Of a stretch of DNA of 64,000 bases, positions 17,598 to 26,527 are shown one piece after another (positions within the stretch are counted from its first letter, which is position 1; each line of letters opens with the position of its first letter). Location of the stretch: NCBI RefSeq assembly GCF_002119805.1, contig NZ_CP021059.1, forward strand, positions 372,001 through 436,000, given 5' to 3'. The notes below the pieces were generated by a model, which was given only the letters and a program-made list of their open reading frames with translations, was not told the DNA's origin and did not search any database. The translations under genes were made by a program, and so were the position numbers. The stretch comes from Macrococcoides canis. GTDB taxonomy: Bacteria; Bacillota; Bacilli; Staphylococcales; Staphylococcaceae.

Positions 17598-18620
17598 ATG
17601 TCAATCGAATTGAAAAATATTCAAATGCAATTTAAAGATGCCACTGCTGTTAATAATCTAAATGTCACGATACCTAAAGGATCTTTAGTCAGTATATTGG
17701 GACCATCAGGATGTGGTAAAAGTACGACTTTATTTATGATTGCGGGTTTACACGAACCAACTCGGGGACAAATATTATTTGATGGTAAAGATGTTACATC
17801 ATCGCCTCCTGAAAAGAGAAATATCGGTATGGTGTTTCAAAACTATGCGCTATATCCTCATATGACGGTGCTCAAGAATATAATGTTTCCGTTAAAGATG
17901 CAAAAAGTTCCGAAAAAAGAAATGAAAACACGTGCAATCGAAGCAGCAAAACTTGTTGAGATTGAGCATTTATTAAATCGAAAACCTGGAGAACTGTCCG
18001 GTGGTCAACAGCAACGTGTTGCAATTGCACGTGCACTTGTGAGAGAGCCTGAAGTACTGTTACTGGATGAACCATTATCAAATCTCGATGCGAAATTAAG
18101 GCTGACAATGCGTGAAGAGATTCGTGAAATTCAGCAACGATTAAAGATCACAACATTATTTGTTACTCATGATCAAGAAGAGGCATTGAGCATTAGTGAT
18201 CATATTATGTTGATGAAGGATGGGATATTAATGCAGTATGCAACGCCGAATGAACTCTATGAATCCCCGGAAACAAAGTTTGCAGCAGAATTTATTGGTT
18301 CACCTTCAATCAATAGTTTCCCTGTAAATGAAGAAACTATAAAACATTTATTGAATGGAACTCATATTCAAGGAGCTACTACTATCGGCATTCGACCTGA
18401 AGATATGAATATTGATGAAACACAAACAGGACTTAAAGTTACCGTAAAACTTGTTGAACAAATTGGTCGCGATAAGCTTGTAACGGTAGAAACTGACGAA
18501 GGTACACGAGCAAAAATTTTCATTCATAAGGATAAACAATTAAATATTGACGAAATCATTCATATAAAAAGTCATGCACAAGCAATCAAATTATTCGATG
18601 AAGAAGGACGTAGAGTATAA
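17598..18620 (+). CDS. Carbohydrate/glycerol-phosphate ABC importer ATPase (UgpC/MsmX family)
   Basis: A 340-residue CUT1-family ATPase: Walker A GPSGCGKST (about residues 35-43), Q-loop FQNYALYPHM, signature LSGGQQQR, Walker B VLLLDEPLSNLDAKLR, switch His in VTHDQEEA, and a C-terminal regulatory OB-like domain (about 235-340). It energises the two permeases that follow; its stop overlaps the first by 1 base (TAATG). The start ATG follows TAGGAGG. Because MsmX-type ATPases can serve several importers, it may also power others. It heads a five-gene operon. Confidence 0.9.
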   Translation: MSIELKNIQMQFKDATAVNNLNVTIPKGSLVSILGPSGCGKSTTLFMIAGLHEPTRGQILFDGKDVTSSPPEKRNIGMVFQNYALYPHMTVLKNIMFPLKMQKVPKKEMKTRAIEAAKLVEIEHLLNRKPGELSGGQQQRVAIARALVREPEVLLLDEPLSNLDAKLRLTMREEIREIQQRLKITTLFVTHDQEEALSISDHIMLMKDGILMQYATPNELYESPETKFAAEFIGSPSINSFPVNEETIKHLLNGTHIQGATTIGIRPEDMNIDETQTGLKVTVKLVEQIGRDKLVTVETDEGTRAKIFIHKDKQLNIDEIIHIKSHAQAIKLFDEEGRRV

Positions 18621-19492
18621 TGGCAAAATCGTTTAAAGCATATTTGTATTTATTACCAGCCTTGCTAATTATATCAGTATTTATTCTTTATCCTATGGTG
18701 AAGTCGTTTTTAATGGCTTTTTATACAGATTATGATTATTTCAAAGATGAAGTGAAAGCATATGGAGTTGATAACTTTGTGTATTTATGGAATGATAGCG
18801 AGTTTCACCTTGCGCTAAAGAATACATTCATATTTGTACTTGGTGTTGTACCCGCTTCAATAATCATTTCATTATTAATTGCAGTGCTGCTTAATTCAAA
18901 GATTAATTTTAAAGGACTCTTTAGAACTATTTACTTTATCCCATTTGTAACAAGTGTTGTAGCAGTATCTATCGTATGGCGCTGGATTTTTCATTCTGAT
19001 TATGGATTGTTGAACTACTTTTTAGGATTTATCGGTATTGAACCTATCGAGTGGTTAGAAAGTGCGAAATATAGTATGCCTGCATTAATTATTCTATCGA
19101 TTTGGAAAGGATTAGGATATAACATCATTATCTTGCTTGCAGGATTGCAGAATATAAATGATGCATATTATCGAGCTGCACGTATTGATGGTGCAAATGT
19201 ATGGCATCGATTTATTCATATTACATTACCAGGACTTGCTCCTACATTATTTTTTATATCTATTATTTCTGTTATCAATGGCTTTAAAGTATTTGATGAA
19301 ATCTATGCATTATTTGGTGGTAAGCCAGGTATTGCAAACAGTAGTTTGACGGTTGTATATTACGTGTTTAATAAGTTTTATGGAGAGTGGGAGTTTGGTG
19401 TAGCTAGTGCAGCTGCATATGTTCTGTTTATAATTATTTTTATTTTCACACTCATCCAACTATATATAGGGAAGAAAAAGATTACATATTAG
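18620..19492 (+). CDS. ABC importer permease, UgpA-like (CUT1 family)
   Basis: A 290-residue inner-membrane protein with six spans and the EAA loop around residues 190-205 (YYRAARIDGANVWHRFIHI), which docks to the ATPase. The first gene of the permease pair overlaps the ATPase stop by one base. The sequence fits the sn-glycerol-3-phosphate/sugar group (UgpA, MalF-like small forms). It pairs with the next gene as the heterodimeric channel. Confidence 0.88.
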   Translation: MAKSFKAYLYLLPALLIISVFILYPMVKSFLMAFYTDYDYFKDEVKAYGVDNFVYLWNDSEFHLALKNTFIFVLGVVPASIIISLLIAVLLNSKINFKGLFRTIYFIPFVTSVVAVSIVWRWIFHSDYGLLNYFLGFIGIEPIEWLESAKYSMPALIILSIWKGLGYNIIILLAGLQNINDAYYRAARIDGANVWHRFIHITLPGLAPTLFFISIISVINGFKVFDEIYALFGGKPGIANSSLTVVYYVFNKFYGEWEFGVASAAAYVLFIIIFIFTLIQLYIGKKKITY

Positions 19493-19503
19493 GAGAGATA
19501 ATA

Positions 19504-20325
19504 ATGAAATCAGGATTTACAAAAGGTTTTATCTACTTGTTGTTATCACTCGGTGCTTTATTGATGTTATTGCCATTTATTTGGATGCTATTGACTTCTA
19601 TTAAACCATCATATGAAGTTATGAAGATGCCGCCAGTCTGGATACCTTCAGAATTTAAGTTGGAAAATTATATTGAGGCATTTCAGAAAGCACCTTTTGC
19701 CACGTACTTATATAACTCAATAATTGTAACCGTATTATCGACATTGGGTGAGCTGGTTACAACAATTCTTGCGGCTTATGCATTTAGTAAATTGAAATTC
19801 TGGGGCAAAGATATTTTGTTTTCAGTATTAATGGCGACGATGATGATTCCTGGAGAAGTGCTGCTTATTCCTAACTTTGTAACATTATCAAATTTAGGAT
19901 GGCTTGATCGTTTTGAAGCATTAATCGTGCCGTGGACAGCGAGTATATTTTCAATATTTTTATTGAGACAATTTTTCTTGTCGATTCCAGATGAGTTGCA
20001 TAGTGCAGCGCGAGTCGATGGATGCAGTAACTGGAGGTTTTTGTGGGAAATCATGGTTCCTCTATCAAAGCCAGCACTTATTACAATAGTACTGCTAAAG
20101 GCTATCGGGTCATGGAATGCTTTTTTATGGCCGTTAATCGTAACGAATTCTGAAAATATGAGAACATTACCTGTAGGTTTAACGGCTTTTACGACAGAAG
20201 CTGGTACGAATTATGAGTTACTTATGGCAGCAAGTGCAATGATTATTCTGCCGATGATCATTCTGTTTATCATATTACAGAAATATATTATTCAAGGTGT
20301 GGCAAGAGCTGGTATTAAAGGATGA
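19504..20325 (+). CDS. ABC importer permease, UgpE-like (CUT1 family)
   Basis: A 273-residue inner-membrane protein with six spans and the EAA loop (ELHSAARVDGCSNWRFLWEI, about residues 162-181). It starts 11 bases after UgpA-like with AGGAGAG upstream. The C-terminal end QGVARAGIKG is the usual end of CUT1 MalG/UgpE proteins, which contact the ATPase. It is the second half of the channel. The window has no nucleotide change or truncation here. Confidence 0.88.
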   Translation: MKSGFTKGFIYLLLSLGALLMLLPFIWMLLTSIKPSYEVMKMPPVWIPSEFKLENYIEAFQKAPFATYLYNSIIVTVLSTLGELVTTILAAYAFSKLKFWGKDILFSVLMATMMIPGEVLLIPNFVTLSNLGWLDRFEALIVPWTASIFSIFLLRQFFLSIPDELHSAARVDGCSNWRFLWEIMVPLSKPALITIVLLKAIGSWNAFLWPLIVTNSENMRTLPVGLTAFTTEAGTNYELLMAASAMIILPMIILFIILQKYIIQGVARAGIKG

Positions 20326-20424
20326 TGAGTAAAACTTTAAGGAGGTGGTCCACAAAGATAGAAGCGTCAAAAATTTGTAGAGGTTGCTTTAAATATTAAA
20401 TTAATAAAAAAGGGAGAATTACAA

Positions 20425-21717
20425 ATGAAAAAAGTATTTTACTTATTATTAGCAAGTATTTTATTCTTAGGCGCTTGTGGATCAAAACAATCTGAAGAAA
20501 AAAATTCAGATAAAAAATCTACATCTGGAAAAACTGAAGTTACGTTCTGGCATGCGATGACAGATACGCATGAAGAGTGGTTGAAAGAAAAAACGGAAGC
20601 ATTCAACAAAGAGCACGAAGACATCGAAGTCAAGTTAGTAGCACAAGGTAACTATGGAGATTTATCTCAAAAATTGTTAGCGGCAGCTAAAGCGAAAAAA
20701 ACGCCAACAATCGCACAGGCTTATGGCGAATGGATAAACGATTACCAAAATAATAATCTAGTAGTTGATATTAAACCTATGATTGATGAGAAAATGACTG
20801 GTGACAATGCTTATGAAGATATTAATCAAGTATTCCGTGATGACAATACATTTGGAGATAAAGTTTACGGATTGCCATTTAATAAATCTACACGTGTATT
20901 ATTTGTAAATAATGATTACTTAAAAAAAGCAGGTATTGAAGCACCAAAGACTTGGGATGAGTTACAAGCGGCAGCGAAGAAATTAACTACGACAGTTGAT
21001 GGTAAAAAAGTGGTTGGTATGGGATTCGAAAATCAGCTTGCTCATGAATTAAGTATGTACGTTAAGCAAGCAGGTGGTGAATTTATCGATGAGAAAAATA
21101 GCGAAATTAAATTCAATTCTAAAGAAGGTTTACGTGCATTAGAATTTATCGATGGAATGTTAAAGGATAAAACGGCACGTATGGCTGGAGAAGATGAGTA
21201 TTTATCAGGACCATTTACTAATGGTGATGTGGCAATGTATATCGGTTCAAGTGCTGGTATTCCATTTATTCAAAAAGATGCTAAAGACATGAACTGGACA
21301 ACAGTGCCACTTCCAAAAGATAAAGTGCAGGCTGCACCATTCCAGGGTACTAATATTACGATGTTCAATAATAGCACAGAAGAAGAGCAGCAAGCAGCAT
21401 TCGAATATATGACATATTTAATTACACCGGAAAACACGATTGACTGGGCAAAAGCAACAGGTTACTTACCAGTAAGAGAATCAGCGCTTAAAGATAAAGC
21501 ATGGACAGAATTCGTTAAAAAGGATCCAGTTTATCAAGCAGGATTATCACAATATGAAGGCGCGTTTATTGATCCACGTATTCCGGGAGCATTTGCAATC
21601 AAAGAATCAATGGCAACGGAATTAGATAAGATGATTTATGAGAATAAATCACCTAAAGAAACATTAGATAATATGACGAAGAAAGTCCAGGAAGAAATAG
21701 ACAAAGCTAAAAAGTAG
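20425..21717 (+). CDS. Extracellular solute-binding lipoprotein (UgpB-like)
   Basis: A 430-residue lipoprotein. The signal peptide ends in the lipobox LGAC with lipidated Cys18, followed by a Ser/Lys/Glu linker. The rest is a type 1 extracellular solute-binding domain (VTFWHAMTDTHEEWL near residue 40). The FWHAM motif near the mature N terminus and the two glycerophosphate-type permeases suggest sn-glycerol-3-phosphate or a glycerophosphodiester, yet an oligosaccharide is possible. The start has AAAGGGAG upstream. A 99-base gap separates it from the permease, allowing separate mRNA stability so that the binding protein is made in excess. Confidence 0.85.
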   Translation: MKKVFYLLLASILFLGACGSKQSEEKNSDKKSTSGKTEVTFWHAMTDTHEEWLKEKTEAFNKEHEDIEVKLVAQGNYGDLSQKLLAAAKAKKTPTIAQAYGEWINDYQNNNLVVDIKPMIDEKMTGDNAYEDINQVFRDDNTFGDKVYGLPFNKSTRVLFVNNDYLKKAGIEAPKTWDELQAAAKKLTTTVDGKKVVGMGFENQLAHELSMYVKQAGGEFIDEKNSEIKFNSKEGLRALEFIDGMLKDKTARMAGEDEYLSGPFTNGDVAMYIGSSAGIPFIQKDAKDMNWTTVPLPKDKVQAAPFQGTNITMFNNSTEEEQQAAFEYMTYLITPENTIDWAKATGYLPVRESALKDKAWTEFVKKDPVYQAGLSQYEGAFIDPRIPGAFAIKESMATELDKMIYENKSPKETLDNMTKKVQEEIDKAKK

Positions 21718-21725
21718 GTTTTAAT

Positions 21726-22937
21726 ATGAGTAATACACATATTACATTTTATAGTGGAACTAATACGATAGGTGGTACGATATTTAGTATAACTTATGGT
21801 AAGGATAGGTTTATTGCAGATTTTGGACATAGTCCGAAATCGCCGTTATTTGATGAACGTATTCATACAAGAGGTAATATTTCAGATGAGATAGCTGTTG
21901 GTATAATTCCTGATATTCCAGAATTTTATACAGATTCTGATTGGAATACAGTTGTTGGTGTTAGCCATATGCATCTAGATCATATGGGACTTCTGCAATA
22001 TATTCCTGATAATATCGAAATCATAACGAGCGAAGCTTCAAAAAGACTTTACGAACAACTCGTAAAAATTGGTGATGGACAACCATCGTTTGAAGTTGAA
22101 AGACTTACAGCAGTTGAAGAGAAAAAAAGTTTTATGGTTGGAGAGATTGAAGTAACCTTCATTCCTGTAAATCATGATATTATTGGTGCATGTGCGATTC
22201 GTATTCAAACGCCTGATGCACAGGTCATGTATTCAGGTGACATACGATTAAATGATGATGACCTGCTGACAAAAGCATGGATTCAAGAAGCGAATGATGT
22301 GGACTATTTGATTGTCGAAACAACATCTTTGAGCTTTGATGAAGGAGATATTGTTGCAAGTTTGCCACATAAGTTCGGTGATAATAACCGTTATATATTG
22401 AACATTTATCAACGCAATATCAAACGTATTATTGATTACGTGAAGCTCACACAACAGCTCCAATATCCATTCGTTGTTGATGATAGAATCGCAACATTGA
22501 TAGATGCATTTTATTATGGGAATACTTCTCATTGCTATGTGTATGAAAGTATAAAGCCTGTCGGTTATTCAGGAAATATTCATCCTATACATTTAGAAGA
22601 TGCAGTTCTTCTGGACAAAGTTGTTATACAACACGACTTCTCTAACTGGTTATTGCTTGAGTCATTTAATTTAGAGGGATTCGACTATCTTCATAGTAAC
22701 GGTATGCCTTTAGGGGATTTTGATCCAGGTTTTTTCGTAATGATGTCATGGATCGAGAAATTAAGATTAAATTATGTAGATTTTCAAAAGAGTGGACATG
22801 CAACAATTGCTCAGCTTGAAGAGGTCGTAAATACCATTCAGCCGAAGGTATTAATACCACAACACGGATTTTATCCAGAGCGATTACAATATCCAAATCG
22901 AATATTGCCTGAAATAGGTAAGGAATATTTATTGTAG
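21726..22937 (+). CDS. Metallo-beta-lactamase fold protein with RNase J-like (beta-CASP-type) motifs
   Basis: A 403-residue hydrolase. The MBL motifs are complete: Asp32, HMHLDH (His81, His83, Asp85, His86), His150 and Asp172 in YSGDIRL. The C-terminal part has SGHA (His358) and IPQHG (His380), which match motifs B and C of RNase J/beta-CASP enzymes. It starts 8 bases after the binding-protein gene with only a weak ribosome site, so it is made with the importer. Such enzymes normally cut RNA, but the operon position suggests a small phosphodiester brought in by the importer. No signal peptide, hence cytosolic. The substrate is unknown. Confidence 0.8.
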   Translation: MSNTHITFYSGTNTIGGTIFSITYGKDRFIADFGHSPKSPLFDERIHTRGNISDEIAVGIIPDIPEFYTDSDWNTVVGVSHMHLDHMGLLQYIPDNIEIITSEASKRLYEQLVKIGDGQPSFEVERLTAVEEKKSFMVGEIEVTFIPVNHDIIGACAIRIQTPDAQVMYSGDIRLNDDDLLTKAWIQEANDVDYLIVETTSLSFDEGDIVASLPHKFGDNNRYILNIYQRNIKRIIDYVKLTQQLQYPFVVDDRIATLIDAFYYGNTSHCYVYESIKPVGYSGNIHPIHLEDAVLLDKVVIQHDFSNWLLLESFNLEGFDYLHSNGMPLGDFDPGFFVMMSWIEKLRLNYVDFQKSGHATIAQLEEVVNTIQPKVLIPQHGFYPERLQYPNRILPEIGKEYLL

Positions 22938-22961
22938 TTGATTTTAATATGATCACGTTTT

Positions 22962-22991
22962 AACGCACAAAGAAATCTTTCTTTGTGCGTT
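22962..22991. terminator. Bidirectional terminator between MBL gene and nitronate monooxygenase
   Basis: AACGCACAAAGA and TCTTTGTGCGTT form a near-perfect stem with A- and T-rich flanks between two convergent genes. Confidence 0.85.
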
Positions 22992-22995
22992 CTTA

Positions 22996-24030
22996 TTATA
23001 AATTTTTAGTTATACTATCGAATATTTCTTTAGCAGTATTATTATTCGCAAGTCTGGGTGCCTGTCCGCACCATAAATGGAGGTCTTCTACTTGATGACG
23101 CAAGGCTGCTTGTTTTCTTAAGGGGCTTGTTAAATCATTTTGATATGGATAAGGTAGAATGTCATCGTTAAATTTTTCTAATTGAGTGATCAGGAGATTC
23201 TTGATACCACGTGCTTCTTTACCGCTTATTACTTTCGTCAGTACAGTATCGGTTTCTGATGCATTGAATATTGCTTCTTTATGAATAACAGGAGCTTTAC
23301 TTTCTTTACTTGTTAAAAAGGCGGTACCCATCTGAACACCAGCTGCACCGAGTGCAAGAGCGGCATTTATTCCGCGATGATCCATTATACCGCCTGCTGC
23401 AATAATGGGGATGTTAATTACGTCAGCAACTTGTGGAATTAAGGCAAATAAGCCGACATTGTTTGTCGTTTTGAAGTTTGCGCGATGTCCACCTGCTTCG
23501 TAACCTTGTATGACGACTGCATCCATTTGTGCTTGTTCACACAGTAATGCTTCTTCGACTGATGCTGCGCTGCCAATAACTTTTATATCATTGTCTTGTA
23601 ACTTTGTAATCATCTTCTTGTCAGGGATACCGAACGTGAAGCTTACAATAGGGACGTGCTTTTCAATAATAATATCAATCATCTGCTCAAATGATTCATA
23701 TGTGTGTGATTTTATGTCTGGTGCACTGAGGTCGTATTTTGAGTAATATGGCTCTAAGATAGACTGCATTAATTTAATCGCGCCTTCATCTACATTTGGT
23801 TGTTCGGGAACGAATAAGTTAACAGCAAAAGGATTTTGAGTTAGCTTATGTACTTCATTAATTTCAGTTAACAGTTGTTCGTGGTTCATATAACCCGCAC
23901 CAATCGTGCCAAGGCCGCCTTCATTGCTGATTGCCGCTACAAGTTCAGGTGTCGTGGATCCTGCCATACCCGCCTGAATGATTGGATAATCTATATTTAA
24001 TAAGTTGCATATCGGATTTTGATTGTACAT
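22996..24030 (-). CDS. Nitronate monooxygenase (2-nitropropane dioxygenase family)
   Basis: A 344-residue FMN-dependent TIM-barrel enzyme. The N terminus (YPIIQAGMAG) binds flavin, the catalytic His182 lies in GYEAGGHRA, and IIAAGGIMDHRG with ALGAAGVQMGTAFL forms the phosphate-binding part. It oxidises toxic alkyl nitronates such as propionate-3-nitronate to the oxo acid and nitrite. AAAGGAG lies 7 bases before the start. It is a single gene, divergent from a VOC gene. FabK-type enoyl reductases share the fold, but the GGHR signature and the length favour nitronate monooxygenase. Confidence 0.88.
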   Translation of the reverse strand: MYNQNPICNLLNIDYPIIQAGMAGSTTPELVAAISNEGGLGTIGAGYMNHEQLLTEINEVHKLTQNPFAVNLFVPEQPNVDEGAIKLMQSILEPYYSKYDLSAPDIKSHTYESFEQMIDIIIEKHVPIVSFTFGIPDKKMITKLQDNDIKVIGSAASVEEALLCEQAQMDAVVIQGYEAGGHRANFKTTNNVGLFALIPQVADVINIPIIAAGGIMDHRGINAALALGAAGVQMGTAFLTSKESKAPVIHKEAIFNASETDTVLTKVISGKEARGIKNLLITQLEKFNDDILPYPYQNDLTSPLRKQAALRHQVEDLHLWCGQAPRLANNNTAKEIFDSITKNL

Positions 24031-24158
24031 CTCAAGACTCCTTTCTATATGAGTAAAGATAACATATTAACCAATGTGCGAAAAAGGATATGATTATATT
24101 ATGATGATATATTGTGTTATATTTAAATAGAATTACAGTATATATTAGGAGGTCAATC

Positions 24159-24587
24159 ATGACACAATTAATTCCGTACTTATCATTTGAAAGTGCAAAA
24201 GAAGCATTAGCATATTATGAAGACGTATTTGAAGCAACAGACGTTAATCGTTTACCAGTAGGAAAGGAACAAGCAGGACAATTTGGTGTAGACCCAGAAC
24301 AGGCTGAAGAAATGACGATGCATTCTGAATTTAAAGTAGCAGGACATAAACTATATGCTGCAGATAGATTTGGTAAAGCAGGGGATTTCAATAACAGCAT
24401 GACATTATCTTTAAACTGGGATAAATCAAATGCAGAAGATACTGCTGCGATGACCGAATTATTCAATAAAGTAGCAGCACACGATGATACGAAAGTGCAT
24501 ATGCCGATTGAAGAGCAATTCTGGGGCGGCGTAATGGGAGCACTAGATGATAAATACGGTGTGCACTGGATGTTTAACGGAAACTAA
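24159..24587 (+). CDS. VOC family protein, PhnB/YjdN type
   Basis: A 142-residue protein of the vicinal oxygen chelate superfamily. The start IPYLSFESAKEALAYYEDVF and the ending WGGVMGALDDKYGVHWMFN are typical of PhnB/YjdN (3-demethylubiquinone-9 3-methyltransferase-like) proteins. The AGGAGG ribosome site sits 6 bases before ATG 24159. No function is established for this branch. The protein is acidic and cytosolic, stands alone and has its own terminator. Confidence 0.85.
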   Translation: MTQLIPYLSFESAKEALAYYEDVFEATDVNRLPVGKEQAGQFGVDPEQAEEMTMHSEFKVAGHKLYAADRFGKAGDFNNSMTLSLNWDKSNAEDTAAMTELFNKVAAHDDTKVHMPIEEQFWGGVMGALDDKYGVHWMFNGN

Positions 24588-24594
24588 AATTTTT

Positions 24595-24620
24595 AAGAGC
24601 TGATTATCGGCTCTTTTTTT
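24595..24620 (+). terminator. Terminator after the PhnB-like gene
   Basis: AAGAGCTGAT pairs with ATCGGCTCTT (one G-U) and is followed by a run of T. Confidence 0.8.
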
Positions 24621-24650
24621 GTGCTATATTATCATTATAGGGGGATAGAT

Positions 24651-25607
24651 ATGGCGCTAACAATAATGTATCAAAATAAAGAACAATTACTGAAAAAAGT
24701 AGAACATGACGGAGATATTCCACAGGATGCATCTTTTATATGGTATGACTTTGAAGGTGCAAGTGAAGAAGAACGCATGATTTTTGAAAAGCATTTTGAA
24801 CTGAATGAGCTGACGATTGAAGAAGTAATTAATAAAAAATCGAGACCAAAATATAAGAAGTTTCCGACTTATGAATATCTTGTATTCCAAAAAATAGAAA
24901 AGTCAACATTTGAAGCAGAGACGATCAATATCCTTATGAAAGATAATATTCTTATTACATATCATGATGAAGATAATGAACCGTTAGATGAATTGGATGC
25001 AGTCGCACAAGAACTAGAGGACAATGCGCCAGATACTTTAACGCCACATACGGCAGCGCTGATGCTGCTGGATAAGATTGTAGACTTCTATACAGATATA
25101 GTTGAAGAAATAGAGACGAAAGTGCTCGAATTCGAAAAGGGGCATGCGAATGATCGCATGAAGAACTATATTATGAATGATATATTTGAGCTGCGTTCTG
25201 AAATGATAAAAACAAAGGGTATCATTGTTCCGATGAGTGAACTCATAGATGAGATAGAAAAGGATGAAACGTTGATTCAAACGGAGCACGATCATTATTA
25301 TATCCACCATATTAGAGATCATGTTATTAAACAGATGAATATGATAAAGAATGCACACGAATTAACTGATGAAATTAGAAGTAATTATGAGTCCTATAAT
25401 AATTATCGCATGAATCGTGTAATGCAGGTGCTGACACTCGTGTCTACTGTATTTTTACCACTTACATTAATCGCTGGAATATACGGTATGAACTTTGAAT
25501 ATATGCCTGAGTTGAAATGGAAGTATGGATACTTTATTGTATTGTGTATTATGTTATCCATTATGATTGGCTGCATGATTTATTTTAGAAAGAAAAAGTG
25601 GTATTAA
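24651..25607 (+). CDS. corA: CorA family magnesium/divalent cation transporter
   Basis: A 318-residue protein. A large N-terminal cytosolic domain with a long helix (about residues 130-255) is followed by two C-terminal membrane spans (about 260-280 and 292-312). The pore signature YGMNF stands at the end of the first span, and the tail is RKKKWY. It works as a homopentamer taking up Mg2+ (or Co2+/Ni2+). The ATG at 24651 has GGGGGAT upstream; an in-frame upstream ATG lies within the previous terminator and is rejected. A second gene for Mg2+ transport (MgtE) is not in this window. Confidence 0.93.
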   Translation: MALTIMYQNKEQLLKKVEHDGDIPQDASFIWYDFEGASEEERMIFEKHFELNELTIEEVINKKSRPKYKKFPTYEYLVFQKIEKSTFEAETINILMKDNILITYHDEDNEPLDELDAVAQELEDNAPDTLTPHTAALMLLDKIVDFYTDIVEEIETKVLEFEKGHANDRMKNYIMNDIFELRSEMIKTKGIIVPMSELIDEIEKDETLIQTEHDHYYIHHIRDHVIKQMNMIKNAHELTDEIRSNYESYNNYRMNRVMQVLTLVSTVFLPLTLIAGIYGMNFEYMPELKWKYGYFIVLCIMLSIMIGCMIYFRKKKWY

Positions 25608-25641
25608 AAAAACAAGCACTCACAAATGTGAGTGCTTGTTT
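25608..25641. terminator. Bidirectional terminator between corA and csp copy 1
   Basis: AACAAGCACTCACA pairs with TGTGAGTGCTTGTT around a 2-base loop, with A-run and T-run on its two sides. The same stem family ends the second csp gene. Confidence 0.9.
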
Positions 25642-25654
25642 CCAACATTAAATA

Positions 25655-25855
25655 TTATAATTTAACGATGTTAGCAGCTTGAGGTCCACGTTGACCTTCT
25701 TCGATATTGAATTCAACTGCTTGACCTTCTTCTAAAGTTTTGTAACCGTCTCCTTCGATAGCACTGAAGTGAGCGAATACGTCGTCTCCACCTTCAACTT
25801 CGATGAATCCAAAACCTTTTTCTGCGTTAAACCATTTAACTGTACCTTGTGTCAT
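25655..25855 (-). CDS. Cold-shock protein, copy 1
   Basis: A 66-residue CspA-family RNA chaperone. The RNP1 motif is KGFGFIEV and RNP2 is VFAHFSAI; the aromatic residues Trp8, Phe15, Phe17, Phe27 and Phe30 that stack on RNA are present. It melts mRNA structure at low temperature. The ATG at 25855 follows GGAGGTCATTATT; an upstream in-frame ATG lacks a ribosome site. The protein is identical to that of copy 2 and the coding DNA is nearly so. A long leader of about 140 bases with a strong hairpin precedes it. Confidence 0.95.
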   Translation of the reverse strand: MTQGTVKWFNAEKGFGFIEVEGGDDVFAHFSAIEGDGYKTLEEGQAVEFNIEEGQRGPQAANIVKL

Positions 25856-25908
25856 AATAATGACCTCCAAAAAATTATTAAATAATATCTAATGTTTTAC
25901 AAAGAAAA

Positions 25909-25965
25909 CTTCACACATTACAAAAAGTTTCGACTAAACACGATTACTCTTTGTAATATGTGAAG
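25909..25965 (-). promoter_or_regulatory. Leader hairpin of csp copy 1
   Basis: CTTCACACATTAC and GTAATATGTGAAG pair over 13 bases (one G-U) in the 5' leader. The arms are conserved in copy 2 while the loop differs, which indicates selection on structure. Csp leaders of other bacteria act as temperature-responsive elements. Confidence 0.7.
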
Positions 25966-26003
25966 TTCTTTGTTTCTTGCATATGTTCGATATATTTGTA
26001 CTA

Positions 26004-26032
26004 AGTATATAACGGATTTATCATCTTGTCAA
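26004..26032 (-). promoter_or_regulatory. SigA promoter of csp copy 1
   Basis: On the minus strand TTGACA (26032-26027), 17 bases, TATACT (26009-26004): nearly perfect consensus. The implied leader is about 140 bases. Confidence 0.8.
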
Positions 26033-26106
26033 TGAATGATTCCGTGTTAATGAGAAAAACTTTGTAAATATTGAATTTCTCACTATTTCACGATAAAAAG
26101 ACAAAA

Positions 26107-26137
26107 AAAAACAAGCACTCCTTAGAGTGCTTGTTTC
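26107..26137 (-). terminator. Terminator of csp copy 2
   Basis: The stem AACAAGCACTC/GAGTGCTTGTT with a 4-base loop, followed on the minus strand by a long T-run (AAAAAAAA on the plus strand). It isolates copy 2 from copy 1. Confidence 0.85.
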
Positions 26138-26149
26138 CAACATTAAATA

Positions 26150-26350
26150 TTATAATTTAACGATGTTAGCAGCTTGAGGTCCGCGTTGACCTTCTTCGAT
26201 ATTGAATTCAACTGCTTGACCTTCTTCTAAAGTTTTGTAACCGTCTCCTTCGATAGCACTGAAGTGAGCGAATACGTCGTCTCCACCTTCAACTTCGATG
26301 AATCCAAAACCTTTTTCTGCGTTAAACCATTTAACTGTACCTTGTGTCAT
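26150..26350 (-). CDS. Cold-shock protein, copy 2 (identical protein)
   Basis: A 66-residue cold-shock protein with the same sequence as copy 1, including KGFGFIEV and VFAHFSAI. Within the coding region I see one base difference from copy 1 (a third-position change in the CGT/CGG-type context near 26182). It has its own promoter, leader hairpin and terminator, so this is a complete duplicated transcription unit. Both copies point the same way, 495 bases apart. Function as an RNA chaperone follows from the family. Confidence 0.95.
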   Translation of the reverse strand: MTQGTVKWFNAEKGFGFIEVEGGDDVFAHFSAIEGDGYKTLEEGQAVEFNIEEGQRGPQAANIVKL

Positions 26351-26404
26351 AATAATGACCTCCAAATATTTATTAAATAATATCTAATGTTTTAAGAAAA
26401 AACA

Positions 26405-26459
26405 CTTCACATATTACAAAAATAGTCGGCTTACATGATTACTTAGGTAATATGTGAAG
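26405..26459 (-). promoter_or_regulatory. Leader hairpin of csp copy 2
   Basis: CTTCACATATTAC pairs perfectly with GTAATATGTGAAG. In copy 1 one arm carries a C where this copy has T, leaving a G-U pair, so pairing is kept in both. Confidence 0.7.
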
Positions 26460-26498
26460 ATCCTTTGTTTCTTGCATATGTACGATATATTTGTACTA

Positions 26499-26527
26499 AG
26501 TATATAACGTATATATGGATTTGTCTA
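26499..26527 (-). promoter_or_regulatory. SigA promoter of csp copy 2
   Basis: On the minus strand TAGACA (26527-26522), 17 bases, TATACT (26504-26499). The -10 region and leader start are shared with copy 1, and the -35 differs by one base. Confidence 0.75.

Noticed and set aside
20340-20424. Short leader peptide after AAGGAGGTGG upstream of the solute-binding lipoprotein
   Set aside because: A GTG-started frame of only 11 codons with a strong ribosome-site look-alike, but no regulatory codons and no hairpin, so the evidence is too weak.
17598-21717. Maltose/maltodextrin importer
   Set aside because: The two permeases and the FWHAM start of the binding protein look more like the glycerophosphate type, and no maltose genes are linked; the substrate is left open.
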